DNA of 64,000 bases, taken from positions 6,455,519-6,519,518 of the forward strand of contig NC_064036.1 in the NCBI RefSeq assembly GCF_932526225.1. The letters run 5' to 3'. The notes beneath the pieces are model-generated. The model searched no databases, was not told where the DNA came from, and saw only the letters and a list, made by a program, of their open reading frames with translations. Below, piece by piece: positions 11,060 through 22,900 of this stretch (position 1 is its first letter; each line of letters opens with the position of its first letter). Position numbers and translations under genes: made by a program. Origin of the DNA: Nematostella vectensis (Eukaryota; Cnidaria; Anthozoa; Actiniaria; Edwardsiidae).

Positions 11060-13720
11060 TCTGCCATTCACTTTTGGAGACAGATAGATATAGAAAAAGA
11101 TTCAGTGGCATTAATAGTAGTTGCGAATATAACGATGTGGATAACATGATCCATGATGTTACTAATTTATTACTAGAGCTGAGTGTGGAATCTGGTCTTA
11201 AATACGGAAATCCCCCAAAAGAGTCTATAGAAACTAATCAATAGTGGTTTGATAACGAATGCAAGCAACAGAAAACTCTTTTGAATTCCCTTGCTAAAAG
11301 ACTTCGGCTTGACCTCGAAAACTCCGATCTGAGAAACACGATTCATAGCCGAAAAAAGAAATTCAAATTCTTATGAAGAAAAAAGAAATATGAACATAGA
11401 GCGAACATAATAGATAATTTGGATTTCGCTAATCCAAGGGCAACATGGCGGAAAATCAAACACACCTTTAACCGCACTCCACAGAAAATAACCAACCAGC
11501 CATCCTTAGATGCATTTTATAGATTCTTTAAAGCCCAGCGCTGTATCCGGAATGCCTCAATCATACAAGACAAGGCCCTAAGCCATACACAACAACAGAC
11601 TGGGCCACTCGACTACGAAATTGAGACACTTGAGGTGAAATGTGCGCTTGACAAACTTAAAAACGGTAAAGCTCCAGGGTGCTTCAACATATTAAATGAG
11701 ATTATTATAGCCAAAAATAATTTAATAGCCCCCCTCACAAAAATCTTCAATAAAACCCTCAAGGGAGGATATTGGCCAAACGCCTGGGGCCTGGGACTTA
11801 TTATACCCCTTCACAAAGGGGAGCTCCAATGAGGTAAATAATTACCGAGGTGTAACTCTACTTCTAAGCTTAAGCAAAAAAATGTCTTCTATCTTAAACA
11901 AAAGGTTGTATTTTTATCTTGAGATGAACAATGTAATGCCAAAAGAACAAGGTGGTTTTCGCAAAAAGAATGGTACCACCGACAATATTTTTGTCCTGAA
12001 AACACTGATAGATAAATATGTAAAAGGCAAGCCTAAAAAAAGGAAAAACCTCTTATTTAGCTGCTTTATAGACTTCTCGAAAGCCTTTGATACAATCCCT
12101 CGTGAGAGATTGTTTGAAAAGGTGCAAAAATCAGGAGTTACCGGAAAGTTTTTATCACTTCTTAAAACTATGTACGATAGCGATAATGCAGCGGTCAAGG
12201 TAAATGGTCAAGTTTCGGAGGTGTTTCCTTGCTGCATGGGGGTAAAACAGGGATGTGTTCTGTCAACCACACTCTTTAATTTGTATCTTCACGACCTATC
12301 GGACAGTTTAAGGGAACTACAGCCGCAGCGCGAAGGTTTAGTTATCAACAGTATTCCGGTTAACCACCTTCTATATGCAGATGAACTTGTTCTTTTAGCG
12401 AAGGAAGAAAGTCGCTTACATACCTACCTGAATTGTATGGAAGATTTTGTTCAAGCCAACGGTATGAAACTCAATTTAGACAAAACGAAGGTAGTAATAT
12501 TCAATAATAGTGGGAGGTCCTTGAATAACTATTGCACTAAATACCTAGGCCAGAATTTAGAAAACGTAACAACATATAAATACTTAGGTCTGACATTCAG
12601 TTCCATCGGAAACTTTAATGCCGCCAAAAGCGATTTAAAAAGAGTAGCTCTTAAAGCACTTTTTAAACTCAAAAGAGAAATGGGCAATAACTTCAGAACA
12701 AATGTCCTGCTGACCAACCGCCTTTTTGACTGCCTCATTAAGCCAATCTTTCTATATGGCAGCGGAATCTGGGGCATCGATGAAATAAAAAACGAAGGTG
12801 ACCCAATAGAGCTGGTGCACGCCAAATGTTGTAAGTTTATCCTCGCTGTCGGCAAGTATGCTCCAAATATAGCCTGTCGGGCAGAACTAGGAAGATATCC
12901 TGTCTATAGACGCGCAATTAAGGGTATTGAGTTTTCATAACAAACGATCCGAAGCCCACAGCAATTTCTTATCACATGATGCATATTTGGACTGCACCCC
13001 CGGAACCTACACTTCCAACTGGTATGTTAAAGGCAAAGCAATGGTGTCTTCGGTGGGACTGGGTTTTCTCTGGGGAAACTTTCAAGTAATCGAGAAAAAA
13101 GCGCAGCAATATTTGTTTAAGCAAAGGCTTCAAGACATTGAATTCTAAAATTTTGAAGCTGACATTTTTAATGATTCAAAAAAGCCCGGACAAAAGAACA
13201 AACTTAGAACTTACCTAAGTTTAAGACAAAATATGACAAGGAAACGTACCTAGTTAATGTTCAAAACATCAAGCATAGAGAAGAGTTGACACTCCTTAAG
13301 TTGTCATAAGTTAGAAATAGAGGCTGGACGGTACTCCAGGCCATACCGCAACCCAGAGGAAAGACTGCCGGCAATGCGACCTCAACGAAACAATAGATGA
13401 GTGGCACTTCCTACTGAGGTGTCCTATCTATGATAACCTTAGGAAAGAAATGCTTGATGTTCTGGAAAAAGACAAAATTAGATTCCACAACAAGGAACAG
13501 CTTTTTCATCTACTCTTAAACCCGCCAAAAAAGGTGCAAAAGGCTGTTGCGAAGCACATTTTTCTGTGTATGTGTATAAAAAAAGGAAAAAGGAAATATA
13601 ATAAGGAAAGGAAGTATAGAAATTTATTGGTTGAAACAACCTATGTAACGTTATGTAAAGTTATATGGTACCAATAAACATCATCATCATCATTATCATC
13701 ATCATTATCATCATCATATT
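11060..13720 (+). mobile_element. Decayed non-LTR retrotransposon (LINE) with reverse transcriptase
   Basis: A 5'-truncated LINE broken by several frameshifts and stops. Order: endonuclease-to-RT linker remnants (11100-11400), RT N-terminal part (11419-11832), RT core (11882-12940), then C-terminal fragments to about 13677. A terminal zinc-knuckle-like motif, CRQCDLNETIDEWHFLLRCP, lies around 13355-13425. The element ends in a TCA/ATC repeat tail at 13679-13720, as expected for LINEs with microsatellite 3' ends. It would have copied its RNA into DNA at a nicked target. The clade is not assigned with confidence. No 5' UTR or intact endonuclease is seen, so it is almost certainly dead. Confidence 0.9.
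11882..12940 (+). pseudogene. LINE reverse transcriptase core, altered catalytic motif
   Basis: A 352-codon open frame covering RT motifs 2 to 7 and the thumb. Recognisable pieces are FIDFSKAFDTIPRERLFEKV (first catalytic Asp), GVKQGCVLSTTLFNLYLHDL (the usual QG.PLSP-like block) and LLYADELVLLA. The normal YADD/FADD box reads YADE, so the second catalytic Asp of that box is Glu. The frame starts and ends at lesions: upstream RT sequence lies in another frame (11419-11832), and the C-terminus continues at 12927-13148 and 13450-13677. This is part of the LINE at 11060-13720 and is not a host gene. Confidence 0.85.
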
Positions 13721-14373
13721 GGAATCTCATCGGAGACTCGCTAGTAGGCACGAGTATCAGGCGATGTATACTTCATAGGGAACGATAAAAGGGCCGGACA
13801 CTCGGGCTAACTCGCTTGCAATTCTTAAGTTGGAAAGACAAGATATATAATTTTATTATTGGAAATGCAATCAAATGCTTGTCATCTATAATGTCGCTTA
13901 AGAATAAGTCGTACTCAGCTTTGATTTTTTTTAAAATCCTGTAATTTCGTCGGGGAGGATTTTCGATTCTACAAGACAGGGGTACTCGGCTAGTATAGAA
14001 TAGGAATGAACTAGAGGTAATCTCAATTACCTATATTCCGTTTAATCAACTCTTGATAAGCAGTGACCTCCAAAACCTGATGAAACTTGTTAAGAATGCC
14101 TTTTTGTTGCTAATAAGTAATAACAAATGCCTTCCTTTGATTTGATTTTGATTTGATTTTCTTTTTCTTTCTAAGATAGATTCTCTATCTCTTACTGAAT
14201 GTCATATTTTTATTAAAACATTTTAATGAAAAATAAAACATTTGCAATAAGAATTAGAGGATTCTGTTGTGTTTGATATTCTATAGCCTATCCATTTGAC
14301 TTAAAAATATTTTTGTCTAAACAATATATATATATAGTATACAGTAAATATAGTATACAGTAGATCTTATTTA

Positions 14374-14478
14374 GCCTGAGTATCAGGCGGTTTTATTTTT
14401 CAAAAGTCGGAGAGGAAAAATAAAAGTCTTGTTTTTCGCCGGCGCGATAGAAACATAGAAGGGCCTGATACTTAGGTT
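14374..14478. mobile_element. Short inverted-repeat element (MITE-like)
   Basis: About 105 bp bounded by CCTGAGTATCAGGC and its approximate reverse complement GGCCTGATACTTAGG. No coding capacity. Similar ends occur near 13750 and near 26075 in chitin synthase intron 11, so this is a small dispersed family. Confidence 0.5.
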
Positions 14479-15212
14479 AGATCTTATTGTTTATTTTGTA
14501 CTTACATAAATGAAATAATTGTCACGAACAATGAATAAAAAATTTTCAGTACTTACATTATGACTTATTTTGGGTGTAACAGCAAATTTACCATAATTTG
14601 AAATATATTTAAAGTTTTCTTATTTTCTATTATGGTTCCAGATCCACTGGGACTTTGTTCTCTTTAGCCTATGCCCTCTACCCCCAAAGAGATATCATTT
14701 GGTGTATGAGGAATGGGATATTTAATACACAGGGTGATACTAGGCTGCTACCAATTAAATATCCTGATACATGTGTTATATCATTCATATATTCTATATA
14801 GCCCTCTAATTTGGCACCAAAATATTTTTGTCTAAACAATATAATAGCATAAATGGTCTTGTTGTTTACTTTGTGCTTACAAGTGAAATAATAAATGTCT
14901 TAAACAATGGAGACCATTATATTGTTCGTAATAATGACTCACTTTGGTTAACAGCCAATTTGAACACCATTTCTTTTATGGGGTCCCCTGCCCCGCCTGG
15001 AAAAGCTGGTGTATCTTACATTAATTGCCCCAGTCAGTGTTAAAATTGCTTTAATAATTAAATGTTTTGTTGAATGGTAGATAAAAACATTTTTTGGTCA
15101 TACACTCACAACACAGTGACTCAAACAAATTGCAATCCCTCACATGCATATAAAATTCCTTAGGTATCCCAGTCAACCCTGCGTGCATGGTCTAATTGTT
15201 GAATAAATCAAT

Positions 15213-15974
15213 CAATAAATCGAGGACTTTAAAAGCACACTAGCATACACACATTGGCACCAGTCGGGCCAAGACGGGACGCTAGCACAGTCTATTACCC
15301 GTGCAGTTCGGCAACCATGGACAGCTGTTTCGTCCTTGTTAGGACTCGTCAGCATGGCATAGCCGGTTTGCCTTAGTTAAACTTCATCGGCAAAAAAACT
15401 GCAGGGCGACTTCGACTCGAACGAAGTGCTTTAAACCACAGCTTAGATCCATGTGGGATCTAGAGCTGCGACCGGGCTAGCGTGATGCCAATTGTGCGGA
15501 TCACGCATGCGACCTTTGCTAGTCTGAAACTCCGTCGGATAGCCAAACTATCCTTGCGAGTATGTATACCTAAATGTGGACTTTAAAAGGACACTAGCAT
15601 ACACACATTGGCACCAGTCGGGCCAAGACGGGACGCTAGCACAGTCTATTACCCGTGCAGTTCGGCAACCATGGACAGCTGTTTCGTCCTTGTTAGGACT
15701 CGTCAGCATGGCATAGCCGGTTTGCCTCAGTTAAACTTTATCGGCGAAAAAACTGCAGGGCGACTTCGACTCGAACGAAGTGCTTTAAACCACAGCTCAG
15801 ATCCATGTGGGATCTAGAGCTGCGACCGGGCTAGCGTGATGCCAATTGTGCGGATCACGCATGCGACCTTTGCTAATAATAATGTAATAGACTGTGCTAG
15901 CGTCCCGTCTTGGCCCGACTGGTGCCAATGTGTGTATGCTAGTGTGCTTCTAAAGTTCACAATAAATCGAGGAC
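15213..15974. mobile_element. Compound repeat: two direct copies plus an inverted end
   Basis: Two nearly identical copies of about 298 bp lie at 15224-15521 and 15578-15875. They are followed by a reverse-complement copy of the first ~68 bases of the unit at 15888-15955. The whole block is bracketed by the same 15 bases, CAATAAATCGAGGAC, at 15213-15227 and 15960-15974, which looks like a target-site duplication. The unit has no convincing reading frame. The structure suggests a short interspersed or non-autonomous DNA element that duplicated in tandem and gained one inverted terminus. Confidence 0.7.
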
Positions 15975-16080
15975 ATCGAAAATGAGAGCACAGCGGAAAA
16001 TAAATTGCGCGAGCATTGCCGAAAACTGCGAGCACATCGAAATTTCGGAGGCCCTAAAAGAATCAGCCACGGTACGGTAT

Positions 16081-16161
16081 CCTTTGCAGCCGCCCGAGGT
16101 CGGAGTCACGCAAAAACGCTCCCCGTTTTTGAGTGACTCCGACCTCGGGCGTCTGCAAAGG
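16081..16161. repeat. Long hairpin, 29-bp arms
   Basis: Arms 16081-16109 and 16133-16161 are reverse complements with one or two mismatches (CCTTTGCAGCCGCCCGAGG against CCTCGGGCGTCTGCAAAGG). They enclose a loop of about 23 bases. Downstream, 16168-16215 is itself repeated in inverted orientation at about 16306-16360 and 16440-16495 (GATTCGCTAGCCCTTTCTC). The hairpin is therefore part of a larger foldback-type repeat. Confidence 0.7.
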
Positions 16162-16936
16162 AGACTAAGTGAGTTCAAGTATTCCATATTTGTTGAGAAA
16201 GGGCAAGCGAATCTCTAAATCGATTTTTGGTGTCGTTATATATGGGATGTTTACTGAATTGTATCATTTTTCTTCTCATTTGAATCACGTCATAAAAGCT
16301 GAATTCAGATTCGCTTACCCATAAAATACTATGAACTCACTAGGAAAACAATTTGCCGTGATATTTTCGTAAATTGAGAGCTGTAGACAAGTAGAAAAAT
16401 TCAACGGAAAGCATTCAATACACACAGCGAAGCTAAATTCAGATTCGCTAGCCCTTTCTCAACAAATATAGAATACTTTGAACTCACTAGGAAGACAATT
16501 TACTGGGTTATTTGGATAAATTGAAAAGTGTCGGGCATTAAGACCATCCACCTGGTATATAAAAAAATCAATGTGAGAACGAATTAGTCGGAGAAATTGT
16601 GATAGCTGTGAAGTTATACGATTAAAATAAACCGATAAACACTGTACTATAGACCATATGCTTCGAAAATTCCTTTTGCTGTAATATCTTATTTCTTGCG
16701 ATTATTGCTATTATATCTATCATCAATGATAAGCGAACCTTATTCCCTAAACTACTCCATGCCTTTCCTTTGGTGCCATTCCTGTTATTCCAGCTACTTC
16801 CGGTCAGTTGACCGATCAACAGGTCATATACTTTATACTACTTTTACTTCAGTTCGGGGAAGTCGAGCTCGATGTATGATATATATGAACACCAAAAGGA
16901 GCTGACAGGACATAGAGACGTATTCACAATATCAAA

Positions 16937-19900
16937 ATGAGTGCGGAGGAGATAAAATACACCGTCAAACAGCCATCTAAAATCACTAGACTCAGCGAGC
17001 GCCCGAAGGACCCAAGACCTTCAGCATGGATCTCCGGAGTCAAATGGGTCTTCGCCTTCTTCCTCTCAATGTCCTTGCTCATCTGCATCGTTTCGAGTAA
17101 GATATCTCTTCTTTCCATCGCCATGTATTTTAATGCAACTCGTCTTCCAACCGGAGTTACCCATCCAGAGTATGGCGAGCAATCTCAGCCTGAGACTGTG
17201 TTTGTTATGCTAATTCTCGCGCTCATGATACCATTCGCGCTAACGTTCCTTCGATCGTGTTGGGTGAGCTTATTCAGAAGTTCTCATCTATGGCCGTCGA
17301 ATTCTGCTTTGTTCTGGGTAAGTTACTTATTCAATTTGCACAAAAATTGATTATTATAAGTAGGTGCTTATTATTTAATAAAATCAGTCAGTGTTGTGAT
17401 TCGAGTTCCATCACACTCGTCACGCGTTAGCGCGTTCAAGTACACGATGGTGATTTTATCGCTTTAATTCGAGTAGCAAACATTTTCTGTTGAAAAAAGC
17501 TTACTCTCATGCTGAACATAAACATAGATATCGACTGTGCGCCTGTGTAGGATACCACGCGGTGACTTAGCTGGCGGATTTCGTGTCATATGACTTGCAC
17601 GTTTCTCTTCCTAGAATTCCACTAAAGAGTAGATGTTTGTCCCTTGCCAATATTCACATGGGTTGCGGAAGCGGGGACCGAAGGAAAAACTGACCAAAAA
17701 AATATTGGTTGAGCGAACCTGCCCCCCCCTTCCCCCGACTCATAATCAATAATTTGCAGATTGACAAAAACACAGCGAAATTTAAAAATTTAAAAATTGT
17801 GAATAATAGTCTCGTATAGGCCTTATTCAACTATGCATTGAGTGATATAAGCCAAGGCTTGTTCCGCTATATACGAGACGACTCAATGTATCAGATCCGG
17901 GTAATTTTAAACCTCGGTTCCACTGCTCTCTTCTCCACTGTTTATGACCGAGTAAGCTACACAACTAAATTTAAAACCGCCTTCTTCGCTATTTTCTTAC
18001 ACTTGAATTTTTTGTTGTTGTTGTTGTTGTTTTTATTTTGCATCAGTTTTCCTCCTCTGTTTTATTTTATGGCGCAAAATTGAAATTCAGCTTCATAACT
18101 TCACTTGACTTGTAGTCGGGATCCTAAAGGGGGAAACTTTGGAATAGGAAACGGGGGAAAGCAGACCCAGTGCGCCGCGGACGAGCGGAACCGAAATAAG
18201 CGGGCAAAATGAAGGAAGGCCGCGACAGCGCTGAGAAAGCATTTATGAATCGGAATGTTTTATCATTGCAGTGTGTAGTCTCGTCTGTGATCGAGGTGGC
18301 TGCATTGTGTTACTTCACCATCATCCCCCTAATGTACACGTCACTTCCGGCTACCTACTGTATCCTCATCTCCAATTCTGTGTTCTGTTTCCCTATCGCC
18401 TGGCACTTGTGGAAATTATGGAGGAACTTTAACGAGAACAGAAGGCTATTTTTCGCTACTCTGGCCTCACTCATTCTGGAACTAGGAAGCTTAGGAGTGC
18501 TAGCTTACAAGGTACCAATATGATGGCTGGTAAACTAAAGGCTTTTATTTTAAGAGGGACTCGCGGTGGGGGGGGGGGGGGGAGGGGAGGTCCCTTCCAC
18601 TCGCCTGGTACTTGAGCTGACTCAAGTGTAAACCCATCAGTAAACTGAGGACCGTAGTAAGGGCTTTGGCCACTGGGAACATCCCTCTCACCCAACAATT
18701 AGTAAAAACCCATACAATTCTAATAGTAATTTTTCAACTATAGCGTTCCTTTAGACAATGGGTTCGCCTCTTCTCCCTACCTACAATATCCATAATCGTG
18801 CTACAGCACTGATTAAAGCTCCTCGTGAAAATGTAATCTAGGTTAGCAGTGTACTAAACACGATGGGCATGTCCACACACAAGTCTGCAAGTATCATGGT
18901 GTTGCTACCCGCCTCTATGGTCCTGCTGTCGATTGCGTGGAGTCCCAAGGTACAAAAGAAGATGTTGGAGCCGCGAGGAGACCAATATGATGAACTTGAT
19001 GCTAGAGAGGTAAGGCCCGATTCATACGTCGCGCTTTTGCCGTGCCGAATCTAGTTGTTTGGATTGCGCACATGAACAGTTCAACGTCTGAATCAATAAA
19101 GTTTGGCCCGGCAGAATTGAGCTCGGCATGGCACTTAGTGCGTCTGCACCAGTCGCGCTGCACGGCAAAAGCACGACACCGATTTAAACGTCGAGCTTTT
19201 CGGTGCCGAATCAAATACCATATTATTTTCATTTTTTGCAACAGAAACTTCGCATCAAGTTAACTTTTACTACTCACAACCTGTTGAGCGCGACTTATTT
19301 TGTTTGAATCAACTTTGCACCCAATGTATTTGTGTCGATACAAATCGACAATTAGATTTGGCAAGGCAGCAGCGCGACGTATGAACCGGGCCTAAGGTAC
19401 ATGACGATGAATAATGATGATGATGATGGTCATGAAAGATGATGGTGGTGATTATGATGATGACATTGATGATTATATAGTGATGATAGAGTTGAGACGA
19501 GCTTGATACCAAATGAAATAAGGATTTAAGATGTTAGGGAACATGGCAATTGTGGTGATGTTGATGATGAAGACGAGACCGTTAGGGTATGATTATGTCG
19601 TAACTGATTATGTTTACAGCAATGTTCATGGTGGAGATGCTTGTATTGTTAGTTAATTTGATGGGTATAATGACGACGATTATATTATGATAACAATCAT
19701 TGCTGCCGACATATAAATACGTTATTTAAGATATACCAATGGTCTCAAATTACTTCTCTCCCTAGGCGAGTATGCGAACCACCGCAGGGTTACCAGGTTC
19801 ATCCGAGGGCGACCCTGCCCCGCCCGTGTTCACTCCTCAGACTGCAGCCCATTTGCTCTTGAGCGACGGGAAAAATGCACGAGGCAAATCAGCAATCATT

Positions 19901-22900
19901 ACGAGTCTCATCAAGCTTATTATTACGCCCATCATAGCAGGACTCATCGCTTGGCCCTACGGCGTATTAGAAAATCTTGGGGATGTTCTTAGCAAAGGCT
20001 TCGGGGCTTTCACTTTTAACCATCTGGCCTTTCCGCATTTCCTGGCTCAGATTTTTACTAGTGTTGTTGGTTACATACTAGGTAAGAGCATTGTCTTATT
20101 TGATTTCTTATGGGTAATGGCTTCCCCGAATTACTGTAATTCCAGTGCTTGTAGTTTAGATTGTTTAAATCTACGAAACCGGCAGCTCACGAATGTGCGA
20201 TTGAGCGCGCACGCTTTTTTGCCGAGGGCTGTTAAGAACCGCATAAGGGGCAATCGCTCTAGGGAGGAGCGCTCGAGAGAGATTTTTTCCCGTCCCTTGG
20301 GGCTGCCTTGCTAAGGTACGATGCAAGCAAACATCAGCGTGCGCGCGAATCGACCGTTCGACATATCGCATATAAATTGTTGCACAAGGTTGAGTGTAGC
20401 CTGGTATGAGCGACTGATACTTTGAATCAAAATTACAATAAATTTAAACGTGATTTACAAAATATTAGTACTCGATTCACATTAATTTTTGTCGTGACAC
20501 AGGTCAATATTTGTGTGACGCAAGTAAAGATAATTGTGTGACATGTTACTGTGTGACACAGTAACCGATCATCACGTATTAAATTATAATTATTTTTTGC
20601 GCCACATTGGTGACTAGGTTGCGCGACTTTCCTTGTATTTTAGGATGGCTTGCCTGCAGCATGTGTCTACAAAAGATCGCATACGCATTGCCGCTGATCC
20701 TAGCAACCCCTGTCTCGCTGGCACTAGTCTTCATTCCAAAGATCTGTGCAAGTGATCGTGTGCCGATGAAATGCGAGTATGATGATGGATCTGAGTTGTA
20801 TTACATAGTAGTGCTAGCCGCGTGCTTGTGGCTGGCTCAACTGTTATGGACAGGGTGTTTCATCTGGAAAGAGCAGACCTTCATTATGGCCAGAGAATCT
20901 TCTCTTTTCTGGATGCCGCTTTACAATGGTAAGCATCTAGCCATGAAGAGATGGGCAACAAGCTAAGCGCAAGCAGTCGTGCTTTATAACTAGGCCTTTA
21001 GATGGGATCGGGGTCTCAAAGAAGAAAAATGCGAGTAGTGAGAGGACCTGCGGTATAAAAGGCGCGCGCCTGGGTCAAATCGTCATTCCAACTAGACTGA
21101 GTAAGTACGCAGCTGCTTTGTCTCCTATTATCTTTGTTCTACAAAGGAGTTCTTTTGTCTCTATTCTTCTCGTTCTTTGTGTCGAGGTGCGGATATTGTT
21201 CATTTGCCCAATCAAATTGCAGCTTGTAAGAGCTGCGTACTGACCCTAGACTTTGTCGAGAGCAGAGCTCCATAAAAAGAAGCAAACGAGATATGATTAA
21301 GTTCGAAATAATGTCTTAAACATCAATGGTGCAAAGACAACTATATTTTTAACATTCTCTGGTGACTGGACACATAAGAAATAGAGAATAGAGCGATTTT
21401 GAATCAAAAAAGTTTTCAGGTTTCGTTATTTTCACGCACGCGCTGAAGAATAGCGTCATTTCAAACGAGCGCGCGTTGTGTTTGAATTAAATTTTAAATC
21501 ACAATTTTTATCGTTATTGCCGTAGAAAACCACTCCCAAGAAGCTCGCCGTTATTGCCTTGTGTATACACGACGTTATTTTCAACTTCGAAATGATCAAA
21601 GTTAATCTACGCTTTTTCGATATTTACGGAGCTCTGCACTTGACGTGGACTAGCGAGAATGACGACTTTTATACCCGCGGGTCCTTATTTAATGCCGAAG
21701 GACAGTGCTGAATAACGTATACGCATGCGCGTGCTCTGGCGAAAACAAGCACAATCGTAGTGTTGAATCGTTCGAGTAAAGGTACGAAAGGCTGACTTCA
21801 GTCGCTGTTTTGACTAACTGTACAGCATTAAAACCATACTGTCGAAATGTGACAGTTCGCCGGTAAAACGCCGCCATTTCAAAACAAAAAGGCTGGTTTA
21901 ACCGCGTGGTACTGGAACTAGTCTTGCGTTTTTCAGCACTGTCATGCCGAAGCAGAAAGTCTTGGTGGGGTGGCAGAAATGCTAGTGTGTGTTGGGAGGA
22001 GGGAGGGGTTTAAGTTTATTAATTTTTGTTTTTTTTTATTCAAAACGTTTCATTTGGAAGGTGATAAAACTCTTTGAAAGAAGTATTTAGAACAATGCTT
22101 TTGTTGTAAAATTTCTTTAATGGCTTTGCAAGTGCAAAACGTTACTTACGAAAAGTCATAGCTCGATTTCAGGACTTTCAAAAATGTAATCCTTTATTAT
22201 TTCCGTGTCAGGTGACAAATGGGCAGCGGTGTACCCCCCCCCCCCCCCCCCCCCTCTAGACCTTACCCAGACCTTACTAAACCAGGCCTAAATCTAAATC
22301 ACTTTCTGGTTATCTCTCCAGGCGTTTTCTTGGAACAGAACCTGCTACTCAACCGCAAAAATGTGATCACAGACGAGTTCCATGTGAACCAACGGGAAAT
22401 CGCCAAGAACGCATGCGTATACATCTGCACGACCATGTACCACGAGACCGAGGAGGAGATGGAGCAGCTGCTACACTCACTCCACGACATCGACACCGCG
22501 AGAGCGGCATCCAAGAGGCAGTTCGAGTCGCACGTCTTCTTCGACGGGGCCGTCAAGGGGGAAGTACTCAACGACTTTGTGCTTCAACTAATTGCTCTTG
22601 TGCCTAAGACACTGAAGGTAAAGATGGCGAGTTTCAGCAACTTATTTGTTACAATAACACTTTGTTTGCATCCAAAAACACCATATTTTGTTAGGAAACT
22701 TAACCACCATTAACTTATTTGATTGAGTGTTACTCAGATATTGGCTTGAATTATATCCATTATATTGCGCGTAGACGTAAAATGGCGGCACGTTTGGCCT
22801 TCTTGTGTGAAGTCCGAGAGTTTAATATCGCTCCTTTAAATTCCTTTAAAGTCCCACATTCCCGAACGAACAATGTCACGTATACGTAGATTTCGTACAC

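Larger units (their letters stand above)
13721..16936. other. Repeat-rich spacer before chitin synthase, no gene
   Basis: No supported gene. Contents: short elements with ends like CCTGAGTATCAGG / CCTGATACTTAGG (14374-14478, with a related end near 13750); two diverged direct copies (about 14480-14640 and 14850-14990) sharing TTGTTTA-TTTGT-CTTACA and TAATGACT-ACTTTGG; the compound repeat at 15213-15974; a hairpin at 16081-16161; and inverted fragments up to about 16500. A TATATAAAAAAA string near 16555 is the only core-promoter-like motif upstream of the chitin synthase ATG. Confidence 0.6.

Noticed and set aside
15982..16218. 78-codon frame upstream of chitin synthase
   Set aside because: It spans the hairpin arms and foldback repeats, so the open frame comes from the palindrome.
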